From Sphaerochaetaceae bacterium (GTDB taxonomy: Bacteria; Spirochaetota; Spirochaetia; Sphaerochaetales; Sphaerochaetaceae), in NCBI GenBank assembly GCA_023231265.1, contig JALNVT010000086.1, positions 1 to 9,148 on the forward strand: DNA of 9,148 nucleotides. The letters are read 5' to 3'. Positions within the stretch are counted from its first letter, which is position 1, and each line of letters opens with the position of its first letter. The translations under genes and the position numbers were made by a program. This document shows, one piece after another, positions 5,469 through 9,148 of the stretch. The notes under the pieces are model-generated. The model was not told the origin of the DNA. It was given only the letters and a program-made list of their open reading frames with translations, and did not search any database.

Positions 5469-7079
5469 AAAATTTATAATGGTAAGTCAATTTACAAAGG
5501 TATCGCAATTGGCAAAATTAAGTACATGAAGAAGACTGAGCCTGATACTTCAAGACATGAAATATCGGATATCAAATCTGAAATGAAGAGATATGATGTG
5601 GCTCGAAAGAAGGCAATTTTGCAGTTGAAAAAGATCTACAGAGATGCGATTTCTGAAATAGGTGAGGATGCAGCTGCAATATTTGATGTGCAGTCAATGA
5701 TGCTAGAAGATGACGATTATAATGAATCTGTTCAGTCCATGATTGAAGAAAATAAAGACAATGCTGAGTTTGCAGTTTTCAATACTGGAGAGATAATTTC
5801 ATCAACTTTTGCTGAAATGGATGATGATTACATGAAGGCAAGAGCTTATGACATAAAAGATGTATCTTTGAGGGTTGTTAACATACTTTGTGGCAATGAT
5901 TCTGAGAGCATTCTCGATGATGAGCCTGTAATTTTAGCAATTGATGAGCTGACTCCAGCAGAAACTGTTCAGATGGACAAATCTAAATTATTATCATTTG
6001 TTACTAAGTATGGCTCCTCAAATTCTCATACTGCAATTCTTGCAAGAACTATCAATATACCTGCTGTAACAGGGGTCATCATTGATCAAGCTTGGAATGG
6101 TAAGATGGCCATTGTCAACGGAGAGACTGGAGAGATAATCATTGAACCAGATGAAAAAACGATGAATAAGATGCTCAAAAAACGTAAAAAAATTGAAGAA
6201 GAATTTGAGATCTTACAGAAATTGAAAGGTATGCCCAATCGCACCAAATCAGGAAAGGAAATAAACCTCTATGCCAATATCGGTGGCGTTGAAGACGTTG
6301 AAAAAGTATTAGAAAATGATGCCAATGGAATTGGCCTTTTCAGAAGTGAATTCTTATATTTAGGAAGAAATGATTATCCAACAGAGGAGCAGCAGTTTGT
6401 AGCTTACAAAAACGTTGTTCGTAAGATGAAAGGCAAGAAAGTTATAATAAGAACTTTGGATATCGGAGCAGATAAAAAAGCAGATTATTTCAATTTAGAA
6501 AAAGAAGATAATCCAGCAATGGGTTTCAGAGCTATAAGAATTTGTTTGGCATGCCCAAAACTATTCAAAACACAGCTTAGAGCCATTTATCGTGCAAGCG
6601 CTTATGGTACAATATCCATCATGTATCCTATGATCATCTCTCTTCAAGAAGTACAAAAAGTGAAGGAGATTTCAGCAGAAGTTCGTTCTGAATTGAATCT
6701 TGATAATATACCATATGGTGATGTTGAGCAGGGAATTATGATTGAAACACCAGCTGCTGTAATAATGAGTGATGAACTTGCATGTGAGGTTGATTTCTTC
6801 AGCATTGGTACCAATGATCTTACTCAGTACACACTTGCAATGGATAGACAGAACTGTCGTCTTGAATCAATGTTCGACACTCATCATCCAGCTATATTGA
6901 GACAGATAAAAACAACAATTGATAATGCACACAAGCACAACTGTTGGGTTGGAATATGTGGAGAGCTCGCAGCAGATCTATCATTGACCAAGACCTTCAT
7001 AGATATGGGGATAGATGAATTATCTGTATCTCCATCTTCAGTTCTTCCTGTAAGACAGAAGATAAGAGAAGCAGAGTAA
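5466..7079 (+). CDS. ptsI: PTS Enzyme I, phosphoenolpyruvate-protein phosphotransferase
   Basis: 537 residues from the chosen start (544 if ATG 5445 is used). EI autophosphorylates with PEP and passes the phosphoryl group to HPr. The N-terminal domain opens with YKGIAIGKI (10-18), then an alpha-helical HPr-binding region (about 35-145). The swivelling phospho-His domain has GSSNSHTAILA (183-193) with active His188. The C-terminal PEP-binding barrel shows GIGLFRSEFLYLGR (288-301), RTLDIGADK (329-337), NPAMGFRAIR (349-358), GIMIETPAAV (423-432), FFSIGTNDLTQYTLAMDR (444-461) and GICGELAAD (496-504) with catalytic Cys498. All expected active-site residues are present. The chain ends soon after the last barrel segment (LSVSPSSVLPVRQKI), about 30-40 residues shorter than E. 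coli or Bacillus EI. The gene is divergent from fruR, monocistronic by position, and probably shares FruR control with the operon that holds ptsH. Confidence 0.95.
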   Translation: MKIYNGKSIYKGIAIGKIKYMKKTEPDTSRHEISDIKSEMKRYDVARKKAILQLKKIYRDAISEIGEDAAAIFDVQSMMLEDDDYNESVQSMIEENKDNAEFAVFNTGEIISSTFAEMDDDYMKARAYDIKDVSLRVVNILCGNDSESILDDEPVILAIDELTPAETVQMDKSKLLSFVTKYGSSNSHTAILARTINIPAVTGVIIDQAWNGKMAIVNGETGEIIIEPDEKTMNKMLKKRKKIEEEFEILQKLKGMPNRTKSGKEINLYANIGGVEDVEKVLENDANGIGLFRSEFLYLGRNDYPTEEQQFVAYKNVVRKMKGKKVIIRTLDIGADKKADYFNLEKEDNPAMGFRAIRICLACPKLFKTQLRAIYRASAYGTISIMYPMIISLQEVQKVKEISAEVRSELNLDNIPYGDVEQGIMIETPAAVIMSDELACEVDFFSIGTNDLTQYTLAMDRQNCRLESMFDTHHPAILRQIKTTIDNAHKHNCWVGICGELAADLSLTKTFIDMGIDELSVSPSSVLPVRQKIREAE

Positions 7080-7176
7080 GAAGAACTGCTTCTGCTCTTT
7101 GGAAGGAAAGTATTCTTGATGTTTGAGTTAATCGATGAACAAAAAAATACAGAAAGAATGATTAATAAATAATGAA

Positions 7177-7220
7177 ATATGCTACATGTCGATATGAAAT
7201 TGACATGCTGCATATTTTTT
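7177..7220 (+). terminator. rho-independent terminator after ptsI
   Basis: ATATGC (7177-7182) pairs with GCATAT (7210-7215); a 2x2 internal loop follows, then CATGTC (7185-7190) pairs with GACATG (7202-7207) around an 11-nt loop; TTTTT follows (7216-7220). It lies about 100 bp after the ptsI stop. A smaller stem, AGAAGCAG/CTGCTTCT (7067-7074/7086-7093), overlaps the stop codon but has no T-run. Confidence 0.75.
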
Positions 7221-7724
7221 GACTTATTCAAATAAAATTCTAATAAATATCCAGAATACTTTTATTCATTTAAAAAGCAATTGAAACTTCTTTGCAACAG
7301 TTTTTTGCAACAAATTTTACTGAAAATTGTACTTTTTTGTAGTATAAAAACTAAAAATATAAATTAATTTTATAAAAAAATATATCATATAAATTTATAA
7401 TAGGTAAATGTTTAACAAAAATTGAAATTCAAATTGAAGACTTTTTAAATTGAAAGGTTCTCATGTGTATAGTGAAAAATAGTTTGTTTAATAAGTTTCC
7501 AAAAAAAAATAATTTTTTTTTATGTTGCGGGAATGGTGATTAAATCAATAATTTGAAAGCATTACTTTATATATTATGACAATTGATATATTTAATATAT
7601 CTTAAAAGTCAGTATGTCTTCAAATAATATGATTAGAATCACATAAAATAAATATAATTGCTATATAACTTAACAAAAATACTTTATTTAATAATATTAT
7701 TATTACTTGTTGTGTGAAAAGTGA

Positions 7725-7753
7725 TAGAAAAAGGTGTAAAATAATGATATAAC
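7725..7753 (+). promoter_or_regulatory. candidate extended -10 promoter of the HAD gene
   Basis: TAGAAA (7725-7730), a 17-bp spacer, then TGA directly before TATAAC (7748-7753), i.e. an extended -10 (TGnTATAAC). The weak -35 is offset by the TG motif. Transcription would start near 7760 with a leader of about 57 nt. Confidence 0.45.
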
Positions 7754-7772
7754 AATTTTGTTTGTTGGTAAA

Positions 7773-7789
7773 TTTGATGTTACATCAAA
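7773..7789. promoter_or_regulatory. 17-bp perfect dyad, candidate operator before the HAD gene
   Basis: TTTGATGT-T-ACATCAAA: two 8-bp arms around one central base, 27 bp before the HAD start and just downstream of the predicted transcription start, where a bound repressor would block elongation or initiation. The half-site TTGAT/ATCAA recalls Crp/Fnr sites, but their spacing is N4 and here it is N5. No T-run follows, so it is not a terminator. Confidence 0.45.
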
Positions 7790-7816
7790 AAGACATTAAG
7801 AAAGGAGATTTTACCA

Positions 7817-8488
7817 ATGGTAAATGCAGTTTTTTTTGATATGAATGAGACACTGCTGGATTTAAACTTATTGCAGCAGAAGTTTCAATATTATTTTACA
7901 GATCCATATGCTTTAAAATATTGGTTTGTCAAATTGTTGCACAGTTCAACAGTTATGGCATCAATGAATGAGTATGCTGATTTTGGTAAATTATCCCGAG
8001 CAGTTCTTGAGGATTTAGCAGTGGAAAGTCAAGTTAATTTAAAAGAAGCAGATATTGATAGTATTTTGAGTTCGTTTAAGTCTCTTTCTGCATATGATGA
8101 TGTGGTACCGGCCTTGAGTCTTTTGAAAGATAACAACATAAGGACAGTAGCTGTTTCCAATTCATCAAAAGATATGATGAAGATGCAGCTGCAAAATTCT
8201 GGTCTCATTGATTTATTTGATTCGTATTACAGTACAGATTCTGTAAATACTTACAAACCTTTCAAACAAATATACCAATTTGTTGCTGAACAGGAGAAGC
8301 TGAAATTAGATGAAATCTACATGGTTGCATCTCATGATTGGGACCTCTTTGGTGCACAAAAAGCAGGATTGAAAACGGCATATATAAAAAGAAAGCATGA
8401 AATTTATAATCCGTATTATCCAAAAGCAGATATCAGTGGTGATGATTTAATCGAAGTTGCAGATTTAATAATCGATTTAAACATATAA
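7817..8488 (+). CDS. HAD-superfamily hydrolase, haloacid dehalogenase type II-like
   Basis: 223 residues, cytoplasmic, Rossmann-like HAD fold. Motif I is VFFDMNETLLDL (5-16) with nucleophile Asp8; the usual second Asp (+2) is Asn10, as in the dehalogenase branch, which has a non-acidic residue there. A helical cap follows (about 18-95). Motif II is VAVSNSS (111-117) with Ser114; motif III is TYKPFKQIY (145-153) with Lys147; motif IV is ASHDWDLFGAQKAG (171-184) with Asp176. Spacings 33 (Ser to Lys) and 29 (Lys to Asp) equal those of L-2-haloacid dehalogenase (S118, K151, D180 as I recall), and Tyr153 matches its Tyr157. But the carboxylate-binding Arg41 position is Lys39 and the Asn177 position is His173, so dehalogenase activity is doubtful; a small-phosphate phosphatase is equally possible. 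AAAGGAG stands about 9 nt before the ATG. The next gene begins 43 bp downstream with no terminator between, so co-transcription is likely. Confidence 0.8.
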   Translation: MVNAVFFDMNETLLDLNLLQQKFQYYFTDPYALKYWFVKLLHSSTVMASMNEYADFGKLSRAVLEDLAVESQVNLKEADIDSILSSFKSLSAYDDVVPALSLLKDNNIRTVAVSNSSKDMMKMQLQNSGLIDLFDSYYSTDSVNTYKPFKQIYQFVAEQEKLKLDEIYMVASHDWDLFGAQKAGLKTAYIKRKHEIYNPYYPKADISGDDLIEVADLIIDLNI

Positions 8489-8531
8489 ATTAGAAAAATA
8501 ATATTTCCTATTGAAATAAAATGGAGTAATG

Positions 8532-9148
8532 ATGAAATACGAGTACAAAACACTTTCATTTATTAGACACAGAGTTTTTACTGAAGTAAGTAAAATGGCT
8601 TTCGAGGACAATTTGGAGAATCTAACAAATATTCCTTTTGAAATAATTCCAGGTAATTCAAAAGCTTACCGTGGAACAGTTTTCCTAGATAGAGCCATAG
8701 TCAGCGAGAGGGTCAGACTTGCTATGGGACTCAATCTTAGGGATGATGATAAGCCAAGACCAATGTCTGAAGGTATTGAACTTGCTAAGAAGCCGTCTAA
8801 ATACTACGAACCACCTCTAATCAACATCATCAAGTTCGCTTGTAATGCATGTCCTGATAATATCTATGAAGTAACAGATATGTGTCGTGGTTGTTTGGCT
8901 CATCCTTGTGTTGAAGTTTGCCCTAAGAAAGCTGTTTCTATTGTTGATGGAAAGAGTGTCATCAACCAAGATGATTGTATTAAATGTGGTCTCTGTTACA
9001 AAAACTGTCCATATCATGCAATTATCCACCATGAAAGACCTTGTGCAAATGCATGTGGTATGGATGCAATTTCCAGTGATGAAAATGGTAAAGCTGATAT
9101 CGATTATGAAAAATGTGTTAGCTGTGGTATGTGTCTTGTTAACTGTCC
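8532..9148 (+). CDS. probable monomeric [FeFe] hydrogenase (group B type), N-terminal ferredoxin part; 3' end outside window
   Basis: The frame is open to the right edge; 205 complete codons are visible. After an N-terminal segment of about 100 residues without cysteines, the protein is dense in iron-sulfur motifs: CNACP near 104-108, CRGCLAHPCVEVCP (C-x2-C-x4-C-x3-CP), CIKCGLCYKNCP (C-x2-C-x2-C-x3-CP), RPCANACGMDAI (C-x3-C) and CVSCGMCLVNCP, cut by the window edge. The order of these blocks and the segment 'PCANACGMDAIS...CVSCGMCLVNCP' match group B monomeric [FeFe] hydrogenases, in which they are followed by the H-cluster domain. That catalytic domain is not in the window, so another multi-cluster 4Fe-4S protein is not ruled out. 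The start is taken at ATG 8532 (GGAG 5 nt upstream); ATG 8529 in the same frame is only 2 nt from GGAG. Expected role: proton reduction or hydrogen sensing in an anaerobe. Confidence 0.75.
   Translation, partial: MKYEYKTLSFIRHRVFTEVSKMAFEDNLENLTNIPFEIIPGNSKAYRGTVFLDRAIVSERVRLAMGLNLRDDDKPRPMSEGIELAKKPSKYYEPPLINIIKFACNACPDNIYEVTDMCRGCLAHPCVEVCPKKAVSIVDGKSVINQDDCIKCGLCYKNCPYHAIIHHERPCANACGMDAISSDENGKADIDYEKCVSCGMCLVNC

Larger units (their letters stand above)
7221..7816. other. very AT-rich intergenic region without a convincing gene
   Basis: About 600 bp, visibly richer in A/T than the flanking genes, with stop codons throughout all frames. Recognisable items are: a direct repeat TTTGCAACA (7291-7299 and 7304-7312); a run of nine A, TAA, nine T (7501-7521); the dyad GATATAT-TTA-ATATATC in the 7580s to 7600s; the palindrome TAATAATATTATTA (7689-7702); and the promoter and 17-bp dyad listed separately. 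The longest ribosome-site-preceded frame is a 26-codon ORF at 7463-7543, which I do not call. No tRNA, rRNA or CRISPR pattern is seen. Confidence 0.6.

Noticed and set aside
7067..7093. AGAAGCAG/CTGCTTCT stem at the ptsI stop as the main terminator
   Set aside because: No T-run follows; the hairpin at 7177-7220 with five T is the better terminator.
6884..7231. Minus-strand ORF of 115 codons over the ptsI end
   Set aside because: It covers the conserved EI C-terminus antisense and crosses the ptsI terminator; Ser/Ile-rich composition is typical of shadows.
7463..7543. 26-codon ORF with AAAGG five bases before its ATG, containing LCCGNG
   Set aside because: It runs through the A9-TAA-T9 tract; a frame this short arises easily in AT-rich DNA and no family resemblance was seen.

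Overview
The window is low-GC DNA with compact genes, strong AGGAGG-type ribosome sites, a fructose PTS with a DeoR regulator and a ferredoxin-like [FeFe]-hydrogenase N-terminus. This fits a fermentative anaerobic bacterium, most likely Bacillota (Clostridia or Erysipelotrichia type). I cannot name a genus, and another PTS-bearing anaerobic lineage is not excluded.

Layout: (1) 2-232, the C-terminal tail of MutS, running in from the left edge. (2) 363-1157, an uncharacterised 264-residue protein with uracil-DNA-glycosylase-superfamily-like motifs. (3) 1155-5107, minus strand, a tight operon fruR-fruK-fruA-ptsH ending in a terminator that faces the stop of the previous gene. (4) 5108-5465, the divergent regulatory region: an array of 10-bp helically phased repeats (probable FruR operator), candidate promoters in both directions and a leader with three nested inverted repeats. 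(5) 5466-7079, ptsI (Enzyme I), with a terminator at 7177-7220. (6) 7221-7816, about 600 bp of very AT-rich DNA without a convincing gene; near its right end are an extended -10 promoter and a 17-bp dyad. (7) 7817-8488, a HAD hydrolase related to L-2-haloacid dehalogenases. (8) 8532 to the right edge, the N-terminal ferredoxin domain of a probable group B monomeric [FeFe] hydrogenase.

The centre of the window encodes a whole fructose phosphorelay: PEP -> EI (PtsI) -> HPr (PtsH) -> IIA/IIB of FruA -> fructose 1-phosphate, then FruK -> fructose 1,6-bisphosphate, with FruR as probable repressor. Splitting ptsH and ptsI onto opposite sides of one operator region, instead of a ptsHI operon, suggests that the general PTS proteins here are tied to fructose. 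HPr carries Arg at position 46 where the HPr-kinase target Ser is expected, so classical HPr(Ser-P)/CcpA control probably does not run through this HPr.

No clearly new defence, mobile or CRISPR system was found. The best leads are the phased operator array, the ptsI leader structure, the HPr Ser46 replacement and the UDG-like protein beside mutS.
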